A stretch of DNA of 32,118 bases from positions 12,633 through 44,750 of the forward strand of contig JAAVDV010000030.1 of NCBI GenBank assembly GCA_014801595.1. The letters run 5' to 3'. Below are positions 1 through 8,871 of this stretch, in pieces; position 1 is the stretch's first letter, and each line of letters starts with the position of its first letter. A program made the translations under genes and the position numbers. The stretch is from Bacteroides sp. (GTDB lineage: Bacteria; Bacteroidota; Bacteroidia; Bacteroidales; Muribaculaceae). Under the pieces are notes generated by a model that saw nothing but the letters and a program-made list of their open reading frames with translations, ran no database searches and was not told the DNA's origin.

Positions 1-1034
1 CCCAACGATAGCAGACTGATGATAGCCACCATCCATTCAAGACGTTGATATAGTTGCCGCTGCCGTGTGGCATAGGCCCCGTCAACCGTCGGGAGTATCC
101 TCAGTGACTGCGCGTTGCGCATACGCGCGGAGAAGAAATTGGCATCCGCTATGCTCTTTTTCAGATATATGTTAGCCCCATCGATGTCACCGTCGTCATA
201 CATGTTGGTGGCCATCTCCCGGAACGACATATTCTCCTTGACCGCCCCCTTCAGATCGGATATGGCACTCCGCGTCAGATACTCCTTGTAATCATCACGA
301 TCTCCATTGACTTTGTAGACATAGGCCAGAATGGAGGCGAGGATAGAGTATTCACGGCTACCCTCCGGATAAGCCCCTAACGCATCCCTGAGCCGGCTGA
401 TAGCCTTCGCGGCGTCGCCATCGCCTTCGATTTGCGGGATGACGTAAATCGTATATATGAACGACAGGGTGTCGGAGACGTTCCTGATCGAATCGACATA
501 CTGCCGCCTGCATTGCTCATATTCATGCTCAAGACCGGCATCGAAATCCGTATTGTATTCCACCATATACTGATAAAGCGAGCAGTAATTGGCAAAATAC
601 TGTTCGCGGTCGGCATCGGGAAGCGAGGAGGCATCGATCGATTCCATAATTCCTTTGGCATCGGAAAATAATCCTGCATGGGAATAGAGGTCGGCCTTCT
701 TCAGCAGAAGCCTCATGTGTGTCAGGGAATCCGACTCGGCTATCGGCGATTCGAGGTTTAGATTTATGTAGTGGAGCGCGGAATCTGCCTTATAGGCTTC
801 ATATTCATTGATGAGGAGATTGACGGTCTCATAACGTTTCCGGGGATCCTGTGGCCTCGACAGGAGTCTGCGCAATGAGTCAAGGCGGTTTTCCTTAATT
901 TGCACATATTTATCTTCAGAGGCGATGAGCTGGTCGAGATTACGGCGCAGATCATCCGTGGCGCCCCCGTCGCCGTCGCGTCGGCAGCCGCTTACGATAA
1001 AGAGAAGGAGTGTGACAATGTAAAGTATTTTCAT
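1..1034 (-). CDS. TPR lipoprotein, possible SusR/DUF6377-type sensor (partial)
   Basis: The reading frame is open from an ATG at 1034 to the window edge: 344 codons with no stop, so the C-terminus is missing. The N-terminus has a short hydrophobic stretch ending in a lipobox-like IVSGC (Cys17). An early segment (LDQLIASEDKYVQIKENRLD) resembles the start of Bacteroidetes DUF6377 proteins. The middle is helical with TPR-like spacing, and the last visible residues (WMVAIISLLSL) look like the start of a membrane helix. In this family a membrane helix is normally followed by a cytoplasmic coiled coil and a C-terminal DNA-binding domain, which would lie outside the window. It starts 14 nt after the porin gene and is probably co-transcribed with it. 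Its position next to a starch PUL makes a SusR-like role plausible, but this is inference. An N-terminal lipid anchor on such a sensor would be odd, so the hydrophobic start could instead be a plain signal or anchor segment. Confidence 0.75.
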   Translation of the reverse strand, partial: MKILYIVTLLLFIVSGCRRDGDGGATDDLRRNLDQLIASEDKYVQIKENRLDSLRRLLSRPQDPRKRYETVNLLINEYEAYKADSALHYINLNLESPIAESDSLTHMRLLLKKADLYSHAGLFSDAKGIMESIDASSLPDADREQYFANYCSLYQYMVEYNTDFDAGLEHEYEQCRRQYVDSIRNVSDTLSFIYTIYVIPQIEGDGDAAKAISRLRDALGAYPEGSREYSILASILAYVYKVNGDRDDYKEYLTRSAISDLKGAVKENMSFREMATNMYDDGDIDGANIYLKKSIADANFFSARMRNAQSLRILPTVDGAYATRQRQLYQRLEWMVAIISLLSL

Positions 1035-1048
1035 ATGGCGCGTCCTGA

Positions 1049-2365
1049 TCAGAATGAGAGTTGCAGCATCGCCTCAAGGCGGTTTGAGGAGCCATGGCTG
1101 CCGTCGAAATTCTTGCGCTCCCCTATCATATACTCTCCGCCGACACTGAGGCGCGGAGTGACCTCCCAGAACAGATTGACGGCGCCGCACAAGCCATATT
1201 TATAGCCTGCCGGATCGGCCGGACGATCCTCGTAATTGCGCAGCTGCGAGAATGTGACGGCCGAATAGAGGTCGGGGCGGAAATTATATTTGCAGCCGAC
1301 AAAATAGGAGAAAGCCCGGGGAAGCTGCAGCACACCCGGCTCCCCCTCCACCCCGACGAGGTCATGGGCGCCGTTGCTGAGGTCATACATATAGCTTGAA
1401 TGGCCCGCGCCGTAGACGGCGATGCCATAGACGGAAAGGTCGGGGATTACCTTTACGACCGTGGAAAGCGCGAGTCCCCAGCCCGTCTTGTTATGATTGC
1501 GTCCGGCGATAAGGTCGCGATATGTGAGGGTGCGCAGCAGACCCGACAGACGGATATGGCTGAATCCCTGATGCCATTGATATTGCCCGAAGGCAGCCAC
1601 ATCCGGCAGGTAGGGGGCGCAGGCCTCTGTGGAGGTCTCATTGTCGGCTATATAAGTGGATGGAAATTCCAGTCCGCCGGCCACGCTCCATCCGCTCCGG
1701 AAATCCTTCTGATAGCGCACGAGGATGTTGGCGCGGTCGACCGTGCCGGCTCCCCCGCCTCCGTCACACATTCTCGGCATGGCTCCGGCATCGAGAAATG
1801 TGCTGAGGGCGTAACCCGCCGTGAACCCTCTCATGCGGATGTAGGCGCGGCGGATTCGGAAATCCGTCCTGTTGTATCCCCTGAATCCACCTTCGAGATA
1901 TGCGAAGAAATCCCCTACGGCGGTGTTGCGCCCAAGCAGGGTGAAGAAGAAGCCTGAGTTGGCGGGAGTGGCGTAGAGGCGTTTCATGGCCGCCGGATTC
2001 TTGGGGATGGGGATATTGTAGGGGGAGAACACATATGGCTCCACTATGCCGTTCCAATCCTCCCAGCCGCGGATCGTCAGCAGCCCTCCCACTCCCAGCG
2101 CGAGATGGGCATCCTTGGTCATCATCATGAAATAGGGGGCCTCCGGATCACGGAATGTCCTGAACTGGTCGGTATAGAATATATCCATCAGCGTGCGCAC
2201 CGAGTCGGATTCCTGTTCACCTCCGGGGGTGAATATTTTCTGTCGTTCGAGCAGTTTCTGCCGTTGAATCTGTTCGGGGTATATGAGCGGTGTCTTTATG
2301 GTATCGGAGGCATAGGCGGAAATCAGGATAGATATACATCCGATGAGCAGATTGAGTTTCTTCAT
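1049..2365 (-). CDS. DcaP-like outer-membrane porin
   Basis: This 438-residue protein has a cleavable signal peptide (MKKLNLLIGCISILISAYA, then SD). A roughly 100-residue N-terminal extension precedes a body of alternating aromatic strands, and the protein ends in an aromatic LQLSF typical of beta-barrels inserted by the BAM complex. The block with FRIRRAYIRMRG and ALSTFLDAGA resembles the first strands of DcaP-type trimeric porins, where a similar pattern precedes a substrate-binding constriction. DcaP porins carry small, often anionic solutes across the outer membrane; the substrate here cannot be read from sequence. It is the first gene of a probable two-gene operon with the TPR protein and diverges from the starch PUL, so co-regulation with sugar use is possible. 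A generic porin is the main alternative. The start is supported by the signal peptide and by a well-matched promoter at 2388-2419. Confidence 0.7.
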   Translation of the reverse strand: MKKLNLLIGCISILISAYASDTIKTPLIYPEQIQRQKLLERQKIFTPGGEQESDSVRTLMDIFYTDQFRTFRDPEAPYFMMMTKDAHLALGVGGLLTIRGWEDWNGIVEPYVFSPYNIPIPKNPAAMKRLYATPANSGFFFTLLGRNTAVGDFFAYLEGGFRGYNRTDFRIRRAYIRMRGFTAGYALSTFLDAGAMPRMCDGGGGAGTVDRANILVRYQKDFRSGWSVAGGLEFPSTYIADNETSTEACAPYLPDVAAFGQYQWHQGFSHIRLSGLLRTLTYRDLIAGRNHNKTGWGLALSTVVKVIPDLSVYGIAVYGAGHSSYMYDLSNGAHDLVGVEGEPGVLQLPRAFSYFVGCKYNFRPDLYSAVTFSQLRNYEDRPADPAGYKYGLCGAVNLFWEVTPRLSVGGEYMIGERKNFDGSHGSSNRLEAMLQLSF

Positions 2366-2387
2366 GATGATGGATATGTTTGACGTG

Positions 2388-2419
2388 CAAATGTAGCCAA
2401 AAATAATGACATATCCAAT
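2388..2419 (-). promoter_or_regulatory. promoter of the porin/TPR operon
   Basis: On the minus strand ATTG (2419-2416) lies 20 nt before TACATTTG (2395-2388), a perfect fit to the Bacteroidetes -7 box TAnnTTTG with usual spacing. It sits only about 25 nt before the porin ATG, giving a short leader. Confidence 0.6.
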
Positions 2420-2663
2420 CTTCTCGCCGATAATTCATCTGAGCCTCCCGTCATTATGCCGAATCCGATTCTCTCTCCCCGCGCCACTGCAACAACCTAT
2501 CGCGGAAAGGAGTCGGGCAGGGAGGCGGAAATTGGCTAAAAAATGTAAATCAGCGAGTTTGATTCACCGTTTTTTTTCTTAGATAAATTGATTGAATAAA
2601 TAAGTTATATATCTGATTTCAAGATAGTTGATATTTAGATAATTTAGATTGTATCCGAGATGG

Positions 2664-2695
2664 TTTGACAATGTAAAAAAGTATTAAGAAATTTG
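2664..2695 (+). promoter_or_regulatory. candidate promoter of the PUL operon
   Basis: TTTG at 2664-2667 is separated by 20 nt from GAAATTTG at 2688-2695, which matches TAnnTTTG except for the first base. The predicted transcript starts near 2702, about 75 nt before the susC ATG. An imperfect -7 box is typical of activator-dependent PUL promoters. Confidence 0.5.
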
Positions 2696-2776
2696 CAGGC
2701 GATAAGGCACCTCTACCCTATCGGACATTTACCGTGAGAAGACTCAAAAACAATTAATCTAAATATTTTTTACATC

Positions 2777-5770
2777 ATGGAATCCAAAACCAGTAGAATC
2801 CGGATCGCCCTCGTTGCGGTCATGGCTACTCTCGGCCTTCTTCTCTTCCCCGCCGAGGCCTTGGCAGCATTGACCGTGACCGGCACAGTATCCGATCCGG
2901 GTGGCGATGTCCTTATCGGCGCCACAGTTTCAGTCAAGGGGCACCAGTCGAATGCCACGGCTACCGACATCGACGGTGTCTACACCCTTAAGAATGTCCC
3001 CGAAGATGGCACTCTCGTATTCAGCTATGTGGGCTTCGGCTCGGTTGAGGAGAAAGTCAACGGACGCACCACCATCAATGTGGTCATGAAGGAGGACACC
3101 GAAATCCTCGACGAGCTCATCGTCGTCGGCTACGGTTCGCTCAGCCGCAAGGAACTTTCCAGCTCAGTGACTCAGGTAAACAAGGATGACTTCCAGCAGG
3201 GCGCCATGAACAACGCCATGGAGATGCTCACAGGTAAGGTGGCCGGTCTCAACGTCAGCAACACTTCTGCAGCCGACCCCAACGCCTCATCCTCTCTCCA
3301 GGTGCGCGGCGCGACATCAATCTCCGCCGGCAACGGTCCTCTCGTCGTTATCGACGGTGTGACGGGCGGTGATATCCGAACACTCGCTCCCCAGGACATC
3401 GAGTCGATGACTGTCCTGAAGGATGCCGCTTCGGCCGCTATATATGGTACACGCGGTGCGAACGGCGTTATCCTCGTGACTACCAAGAAGGGTGCCGGCG
3501 AACCCGGTAAGCCCATCGTGACTTATGAATCATACGCCGCCATGTCTATCGCGCGTGACAAGCCTGAAGTACTCTCTCCCTATGAATGGCGTCTCGCACG
3601 CCGAGGCAACGACTACGGCGCAAGCACCGACTGGTACAGCCTCATCACCCGCGATGTCTCCTACGACACCAACCAGTATGTCTCTATCGACGGCAACCTC
3701 GCCAACGGCGGCTACTACACCGCATCTCTCAACTATAAGCAGGCCAACGGTCTCGATATCGTGAGCAAGCGTCAGGAATTCGGCGGCCGCACAGCAGTAT
3801 CGGCCAACCTGCTCGACAACCACCTCCGCATCTCGGCATCTCTCAACGCTCGCCGTGTCAACGAGGACTGGGGCGACAGCGGAATGTTTGACACCGCTCT
3901 GGGCATGAACCCGACAATCCCCGTCTTCAACGAGGATGGCTCATATTATCAGCCCACATCTCCGACTGATATCAAGAACCCCGTGCAGCAGCTCAAGGTC
4001 AACACCTCTAAGGGCTGGCGCAATTACCTGCTCGGCACTGCCGACGTGAAATACTCCATCTGGAGCAATGAGAACCACAACCTCAGCACTACCCTCTCCT
4101 ACTCCTACGACTACAACGACCTCAAGAGCGACTATTATACACCCTCGACTTCAGGCGAGTCTTACTGGGGCGGCTACGCAGGCCGTGCATCCAACCAGTA
4201 TCAGAAATGGTGGACAGCCCGTCTCGAATGGATCGGCAACTACGGTTATGTCAACGATGATCATGACTTCAAGCTCATGGGCGGTTACTCCTTCGAGCGC
4301 ACCAACTGGGAGCAGATGTTCATGCAGAACAACAACTTCACATTCGACAACCCGCTGTGGTACGGCATCGGCGCCGGCTCATGGCTGAGCGACGGTAAGG
4401 CGGCTATGTACGGCGGACGTACCGAATCGAAACTCATCGGCTTCTTCGGACGTGCCAATTACTCTTGGAAAGAGATGCTCATCGCGTCGGCCTCCATCCG
4501 TTATGAGGGTAGCACCAAATTCGGCGCCGACAAGAAATGGGGTGCCTTCCCCTCCGCCTCTATCGCATGGGAAATGGCTCAGGCTCCCTTCCTGAAGGAT
4601 TATCCCGAAACAGTGCAGAGCCTCAAGCCCCGCTTCTCTTATGGTGAGACAGGCCGAAGTGACTTCGCCGCATACCAGTCTCTGACAACCTACTCCACAC
4701 CTCCGTCAGAAGCAAATTTCTGGCAGGGAGACCAGTACCTTATTGACGGCTCATGGATACAGGCTTACATGCCCTCCAACAATGCTAACCCGTTACTGGC
4801 ATGGGAGAAGGTGACCAGCACCAACTACGGTGTGGACTTCATGTTCTTCAATCGTCTCTACGGTTCAATCGAATACTATGACCGCCGCTCACGCGACCTG
4901 CTCTATACCTACACTGCTCCTCAGCCCCCATACATGTATCCCTCGATCCTCGTGAACGTAGGTACAATCAAGAATACCGGTGTGGAACTTGTGCTCAACG
5001 GCGATATCATCGTCAACCAGCCCTGCACATGGTCATCCACTATCAACTACTCCTACAGCACATCAAAACTCACCAAGCTCTCCAACTCCATCTATCAGGC
5101 ATCCTATCTCGATCTTTATCAGAAGCCGGGTATCGGTACAAGCGAATACTTCTTCCGTGTCGAAGAGGGTGGCAAGGTCGGTCAGTTCTACGGCTATGAG
5201 TATGCCGGCTACGATGAATCCCACAACATGCTCGTCTATAACAAGGATGGTGAAAAGATTACCGCATCCTCAGCCGACCCCAACGACAAGCGTTACATCG
5301 GCAACGGTGCCCCGAGCCACTTCCTGACCTGGAGCAACAGCCTCAAGTGGAAAAACTTCGACCTGAACCTCATGTTCACAGGTGCATTCGGTTTCGAAAT
5401 CTTCAACATGCGCAAGTATGGCATGGGTCTGCAGGGTTCAGGCTCCGACAACCTGCTCCGCAGCGCATATCTCGAAGATAAGGATGTATGGAGCGGCGGT
5501 GGCGTAATCTCCTCTTACTTCCTTGAGAAGGGCGACTACTTCAAGCTTGAGAATATCACTCTCGGCTATACCGTCCCGCTGAAGAACCGTCGTCTGCTCG
5601 ACAATCTGCGCGTCTACGTTTCAGCCCGCAATATCTTCACCCTCACCAAGTACAGCGGCACCGATCCCTCGGCTGTTCCCTCCACGGGCGTGACTCCGGG
5701 TGTTGACGTATCAAGCGCCTACCCGACTGCCACACAGCTCACTCTCGGTGTGACCCTGAAATTCAAATAA
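2777..5770 (+). CDS. susC: SusC/RagA-type TonB-dependent outer-membrane transporter
   Basis: This 997-residue protein forms, with SusD, the outer-membrane pump that imports oligosaccharides using TonB energy. Visible in order are a signal peptide ending FPAEALA (about residue 30), a carboxypeptidase-regulatory-like beta-sandwich (about 34-108, with GTVSD..GDVLIGATVSVKG and DGVYTLKNVP), the SusC-family TonB box DELIVVGYG (about 112-120), and a plug domain with the RGA..SISAGNGPLVVIDGV and YGTRGANGVILVTTKKG blocks. A long beta-barrel follows, ending QLTLGVTLKFK. The length is normal for the family. It opens the PUL operon, 48 nt before susD. The amylase and GH97 genes downstream point to alpha-glucan as substrate. 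The gene symbol is given by analogy with the Bacteroides starch system. Confidence 0.96.
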   Translation: MESKTSRIRIALVAVMATLGLLLFPAEALAALTVTGTVSDPGGDVLIGATVSVKGHQSNATATDIDGVYTLKNVPEDGTLVFSYVGFGSVEEKVNGRTTINVVMKEDTEILDELIVVGYGSLSRKELSSSVTQVNKDDFQQGAMNNAMEMLTGKVAGLNVSNTSAADPNASSSLQVRGATSISAGNGPLVVIDGVTGGDIRTLAPQDIESMTVLKDAASAAIYGTRGANGVILVTTKKGAGEPGKPIVTYESYAAMSIARDKPEVLSPYEWRLARRGNDYGASTDWYSLITRDVSYDTNQYVSIDGNLANGGYYTASLNYKQANGLDIVSKRQEFGGRTAVSANLLDNHLRISASLNARRVNEDWGDSGMFDTALGMNPTIPVFNEDGSYYQPTSPTDIKNPVQQLKVNTSKGWRNYLLGTADVKYSIWSNENHNLSTTLSYSYDYNDLKSDYYTPSTSGESYWGGYAGRASNQYQKWWTARLEWIGNYGYVNDDHDFKLMGGYSFERTNWEQMFMQNNNFTFDNPLWYGIGAGSWLSDGKAAMYGGRTESKLIGFFGRANYSWKEMLIASASIRYEGSTKFGADKKWGAFPSASIAWEMAQAPFLKDYPETVQSLKPRFSYGETGRSDFAAYQSLTTYSTPPSEANFWQGDQYLIDGSWIQAYMPSNNANPLLAWEKVTSTNYGVDFMFFNRLYGSIEYYDRRSRDLLYTYTAPQPPYMYPSILVNVGTIKNTGVELVLNGDIIVNQPCTWSSTINYSYSTSKLTKLSNSIYQASYLDLYQKPGIGTSEYFFRVEEGGKVGQFYGYEYAGYDESHNMLVYNKDGEKITASSADPNDKRYIGNGAPSHFLTWSNSLKWKNFDLNLMFTGAFGFEIFNMRKYGMGLQGSGSDNLLRSAYLEDKDVWSGGGVISSYFLEKGDYFKLENITLGYTVPLKNRRLLDNLRVYVSARNIFTLTKYSGTDPSAVPSTGVTPGVDVSSAYPTATQLTLGVTLKFK

Positions 5771-5818
5771 TCATCTCCTCTGATGAGACACATCATCTTT
5801 AAATCACAGAAGAATACA

Positions 5819-7618
5819 ATGAAACCTATAAAATATATCGGAGGCTTCCTGGCAGCCACAATGCTTTCGTTGGGCACCGTAGGCTGCACCGACCTCGATG
5901 AAAAGACGTTCGACCGTATCGACGCATCGACATACTATCAGGATGAGAATAGTGTCAAGGGTGCGTTGGCCGCAATCTATCTCAGCGCACAATATGGCTG
6001 GCTGGAATATTTCTGGTATCTTAACGAGTTCCCCGCCGACCAGATCGCATGGCGTTCATGGAACGGCAGCGCATGGGGATGGGACGAAGCCGAAAAATTC
6101 GTGCTCTCGTCACAGACCTGGAACTCCGAGTCCAAAATTATCCGTGATGCCTGGGAACACGCCTGGCAGACAATCGCCCTCTGTAACCTCTTCATTCAGA
6201 ATCTTTCACAACTTGATCCCGGTTCAATCGGCATGACGCAGGATGCCATTGACAACTATATCGCAGAAGCACGCACCATGCGTGCATGGGCATTCTATAA
6301 TAACTTCGAACTATGGGGAGGCGCACTCCCGATCAATACTTCTACAGGTGGCGAAGTTCCCGGATCAGCGTCAAGCAATTTCGACGAAGGGTGTAAACTG
6401 GTATATAACTTCATCATGGATGAGCTTGACGAGTCGAACTCCAAACTTCCATCTGAAGATGGTTCCGGTGCAGTGCGCGGTCGTCTGAACCAAGGGGTCA
6501 ACCGTATGTTGAAGATGCGTCTTCTCCTCAATTCCGAAATCTTCATCAAGGAGAACCATTACAGTGAATGTGCCGACCTTTGCCAGGAAATCATCGACGG
6601 TAAATACGGCAACTATTCTATCGCCGGCGACTACCGTCAGATCTTCAGCATGGGTAACAATGCTTGCCCCGAGATTGTATTCGCATTCTCCGAGGAGGTC
6701 GGTCATGCCAACGTAACCAACTGCCGCAACACTCCGTTCCTACCCTATAACTATGATGAGTTCACAGGTTTTACCTGTGATCAGGGTGGTTGGAACTGTA
6801 CTATGGTAGTTCCCTCGAAAGACAATAGCGGCACTCTTGTTCCCTATGCCGGCACAGCCAATCCGAAAAGCTTCATCTTCGATTACGGCGACAAGCTCGG
6901 CGCTCCCTACGACCGTATGAACGACAAGGATATCCGCAAGCAGCCTTTCCACTGCGACGCCGCAGGCAACTGGCAGGGCAGATTCTTCATGGGAGCACAG
7001 CTCAACTATTCGACAGCCGCTCCGGTGCTCGCCGACGCTGACCTTCAGGATAAACCTCTCACTTATGTCGACCAGTGCGGCACATTCCTCAACCTCGGCC
7101 GTCAGCTTGAAACTGTCATGTCTCCCCGCTGGGGCGAGACCAACTCAGGTTTCCGTATTATAAACTATCCCATCTATCCCGCATCCGTAGGCTACGACTG
7201 GCGTGACATCAGCGAGGTGGAATTCCGTCTGGCAGAGGTTTACTATACTCTCGCCGAGTGCCGTCTGCGCGAAGGCAACTCCGCCAAGGCCAAGGATCTC
7301 GTCAATCAGGTGCGTCAGCGTTACTTCACCGGCGCAGCGATGGCGGAAATCGAGAAACCGGGCCCCGGCTTCAACGCTTTCGATGCCGACTGGATGCTTA
7401 GCGAATGGGGTCTTGAGTTCCTCAACGAGGGCCGTCGCCGCCGCACAGACCTGCGCCGCTTCGACAAGTTCACTCAGGGTCAGTGGTGGTTCTTCGGCCG
7501 TGCAACCGAGCCCGATCGTCCCGTCCCCGCCAAGCGCGACCGCAAGTATGAGTGGTATCCGCTTCCCCAGTCAGCCCTCATGGTTAACCCGGGTCTGCAC
7601 CAGAATCCCAACTATTAA
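5819..7618 (+). CDS. susD: SusD/RagB-type surface glycan-binding lipoprotein
   Basis: This 599-residue partner of SusC lies as a lid over the transporter and binds the glycan. The start at 5819 is preferred over an in-frame ATG at 5783 because it gives a clean lipoprotein signal (MKPIKYIGGFLAATMLSLGTVGC, Cys23). The usual SusD start follows: TDLDE, then SAYYQ-like ASTYYQDENSVKGALAAIY. N-terminal TPR-like helices include AEARTMRAWAFYNNFELWGGALPI. The C-terminal RagB/SusD region includes EVEFRLAEVYYTLAECRLREG and EWGLEFLNEGRRRRTDLRRF. It is rich in Trp and Tyr (for example WLEYFWYLNEFPADQIAWRS), which suits stacking on sugar rings, although the starch-contacting residues cannot be assigned without an alignment. 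An intercistronic stem-loop follows the stop codon. Confidence 0.95.
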   Translation: MKPIKYIGGFLAATMLSLGTVGCTDLDEKTFDRIDASTYYQDENSVKGALAAIYLSAQYGWLEYFWYLNEFPADQIAWRSWNGSAWGWDEAEKFVLSSQTWNSESKIIRDAWEHAWQTIALCNLFIQNLSQLDPGSIGMTQDAIDNYIAEARTMRAWAFYNNFELWGGALPINTSTGGEVPGSASSNFDEGCKLVYNFIMDELDESNSKLPSEDGSGAVRGRLNQGVNRMLKMRLLLNSEIFIKENHYSECADLCQEIIDGKYGNYSIAGDYRQIFSMGNNACPEIVFAFSEEVGHANVTNCRNTPFLPYNYDEFTGFTCDQGGWNCTMVVPSKDNSGTLVPYAGTANPKSFIFDYGDKLGAPYDRMNDKDIRKQPFHCDAAGNWQGRFFMGAQLNYSTAAPVLADADLQDKPLTYVDQCGTFLNLGRQLETVMSPRWGETNSGFRIINYPIYPASVGYDWRDISEVEFRLAEVYYTLAECRLREGNSAKAKDLVNQVRQRYFTGAAMAEIEKPGPGFNAFDADWMLSEWGLEFLNEGRRRRTDLRRFDKFTQGQWWFFGRATEPDRPVPAKRDRKYEWYPLPQSALMVNPGLHQNPNY

Positions 7619-7629
7619 AAATTCTCTTT

Positions 7630-7672
7630 CGTAGTCACCGGATAGACCCGGTCAGGACTTCCGGTGACTACG
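7630..7672 (+). promoter_or_regulatory. stem-loop between susD and the SusE/F-like gene
   Basis: A perfect 13-bp inverted repeat (CGTAGTCACCGGA at 7630-7642, TCCGGTGACTACG at 7660-7672) with a 17-nt loop begins 11 nt after the susD stop. No T-run follows directly, so it is more likely a partial attenuator, a processing site or a 3'-end stabiliser than a full terminator. It could set SusCD expression above that of the downstream genes. Confidence 0.65.
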
Positions 7673-7706
7673 ATAAACCAATAAATCTTTTATCCCGAAT
7701 TTCAAG

Positions 7707-8837
7707 ATGAAGAAATCATATATTCTCCATTTGTTCCTCTTGGCACTCGTGACACTGTTCGGTGCCTGCTCGAAGGAGGAGATTGTGTTCGAGAGCGAAC
7801 TCCCCCGCTTCGAACTCCGCCCCGGCTATCAGCTGCTGGAGGTGATTGTCCCCTGGGGAACATTCGTCGATGACGAGATCTATATCGTCGGCGACTTCAA
7901 CGGTGGCGAGGAGAAGGCCGTGGGCGACCCCCGCTGGCTCCTCCAGAAGGCTCCCGACTCCAACGACAAGTGGGGCATCTATATCAACCCCGCCGACTGC
8001 ATCGACGGCTACACTCTTGCCGACGGCTATACGTTCTATAACGTCGAGCAGGGTATGGAACGCACTCTCGACAACCAGGCCGTGCTCCATCATGAGGTGC
8101 CCGCAGTCGGAGAGCGCATCAATGTGTTCCTCTATCGTTGGGCCGACTATTTCACCATCGACGAGCCCGAGACTCCGATCGAACATGACGGCTACGTCAT
8201 CTACGTTGTCGACAACTCCGGCTACAGCGACCTCGCCCTCTACGCATGGGGTGACGCCGAGGCATTCGGCGGTTGGCCCGGCATGAAACCGACCGGCACT
8301 GTGACACTCAACGGCGTGGAATACAAATATTTCGACACCGGCGCATCCAACGAGGGCCTGAACCTCAACCTTATCTTCAACGATAACGGCGGCGGCAAGC
8401 AGCTCGGCGACTACAACGTCACCCTCAACCAGGACTTCTATCTCGAACTGACTCCCGACGGCGTGGTGGAATATGAGCCCTCCGAAGTAGTGGAGCATGA
8501 CGGCTACACTGTCTTCGTACACAATATGTCGGGCTGGGATGAGTTATATCTCTACATGTGGGGCGATGTCAACGACCTCAACGGCGGTTGGCCCGGCATG
8601 GCACCGACAGGCACTCAGAAAATCAACGGTGTGGAATACGTCTACTTCGATCTCGGCGCTGCCAACTGCGACCAGGGGCTGACGGAGCACGTCATCCTCA
8701 ACAACGGCAACGGCAAGCAGGTTGACGACGTGGTTGTCTTCGCTCTTGACCGCGACGTGTATGTGAAGCTGACTTCGAATTCAGCATCTGAAATCGATCC
8801 CGCCGACTATGTGCCCGGCGATGAAGAAGCGGAATAA
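7707..8837 (+). CDS. SusE/SusF-like starch-binding lipoprotein with two CBM26-like repeats
   Basis: This 376-residue surface lipoprotein has a lipobox LFGAC (Cys21). Residues about 30-155 form an N-terminal beta-sandwich-like region with EIYIVGDFNGG and a YRWADYF strand. Two homologous modules follow, about 160-255 and 264-362, offset by 105 residues. They share Y.WGD, GGWPGM.PTGT and NGVEY.YFD, and resemble the starch-binding module 26 family (CBM26). Their exposed Trp and Tyr residues suit binding of alpha-glucan helices. The duplication is visible at DNA level too, around 8267 and 8582. SusE and SusF also use tandem starch-binding modules on a lipid anchor, so this protein probably holds starch near SusCD and the amylase. 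It lies between susD and the GH13 gene, where SusE/F-type genes are expected. Exact CBM family membership was not tested. Confidence 0.85.
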   Translation: MKKSYILHLFLLALVTLFGACSKEEIVFESELPRFELRPGYQLLEVIVPWGTFVDDEIYIVGDFNGGEEKAVGDPRWLLQKAPDSNDKWGIYINPADCIDGYTLADGYTFYNVEQGMERTLDNQAVLHHEVPAVGERINVFLYRWADYFTIDEPETPIEHDGYVIYVVDNSGYSDLALYAWGDAEAFGGWPGMKPTGTVTLNGVEYKYFDTGASNEGLNLNLIFNDNGGGKQLGDYNVTLNQDFYLELTPDGVVEYEPSEVVEHDGYTVFVHNMSGWDELYLYMWGDVNDLNGGWPGMAPTGTQKINGVEYVYFDLGAANCDQGLTEHVILNNGNGKQVDDVVVFALDRDVYVKLTSNSASEIDPADYVPGDEEAE

Positions 8838-8871
8838 GCCGCTTGATAACCGATATTATCTTTCTTTAGAG

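Larger units (their letters stand above)
2366..2776. other. divergent intergenic control region of the porin operon and PUL
   Basis: This 411-nt gap separates the two divergent start codons and contains no plausible gene. The left end carries the porin promoter and the right end the susC promoter. The stretch between about 2560 and 2690 is strongly AT-rich. A 7-bp inverted repeat (GCCTCCC at 2443-2449, GGGAGGC at 2520-2526) spans 84 nt and could be a leader or operator structure, though its arms are far apart. The PUL transcript would have a 5' leader of roughly 75 nt. Confidence 0.6.

Noticed and set aside
1400..1957. 185-codon plus-strand frame within the porin gene
   Set aside because: It runs opposite the barrel strands, and its translation matches nothing recognisable.
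7716..8522. 268-codon minus-strand frame opposite the SusE/F-like gene
   Set aside because: A shadow of the real gene, with no signal peptide, motif or promoter on that strand.
8809..8871. Upstream in-frame start for the GH13 gene
   Set aside because: It would overlap the preceding gene and put 21 charged residues before the lipoprotein signal; the ATG at 8872 gives a normal signal.
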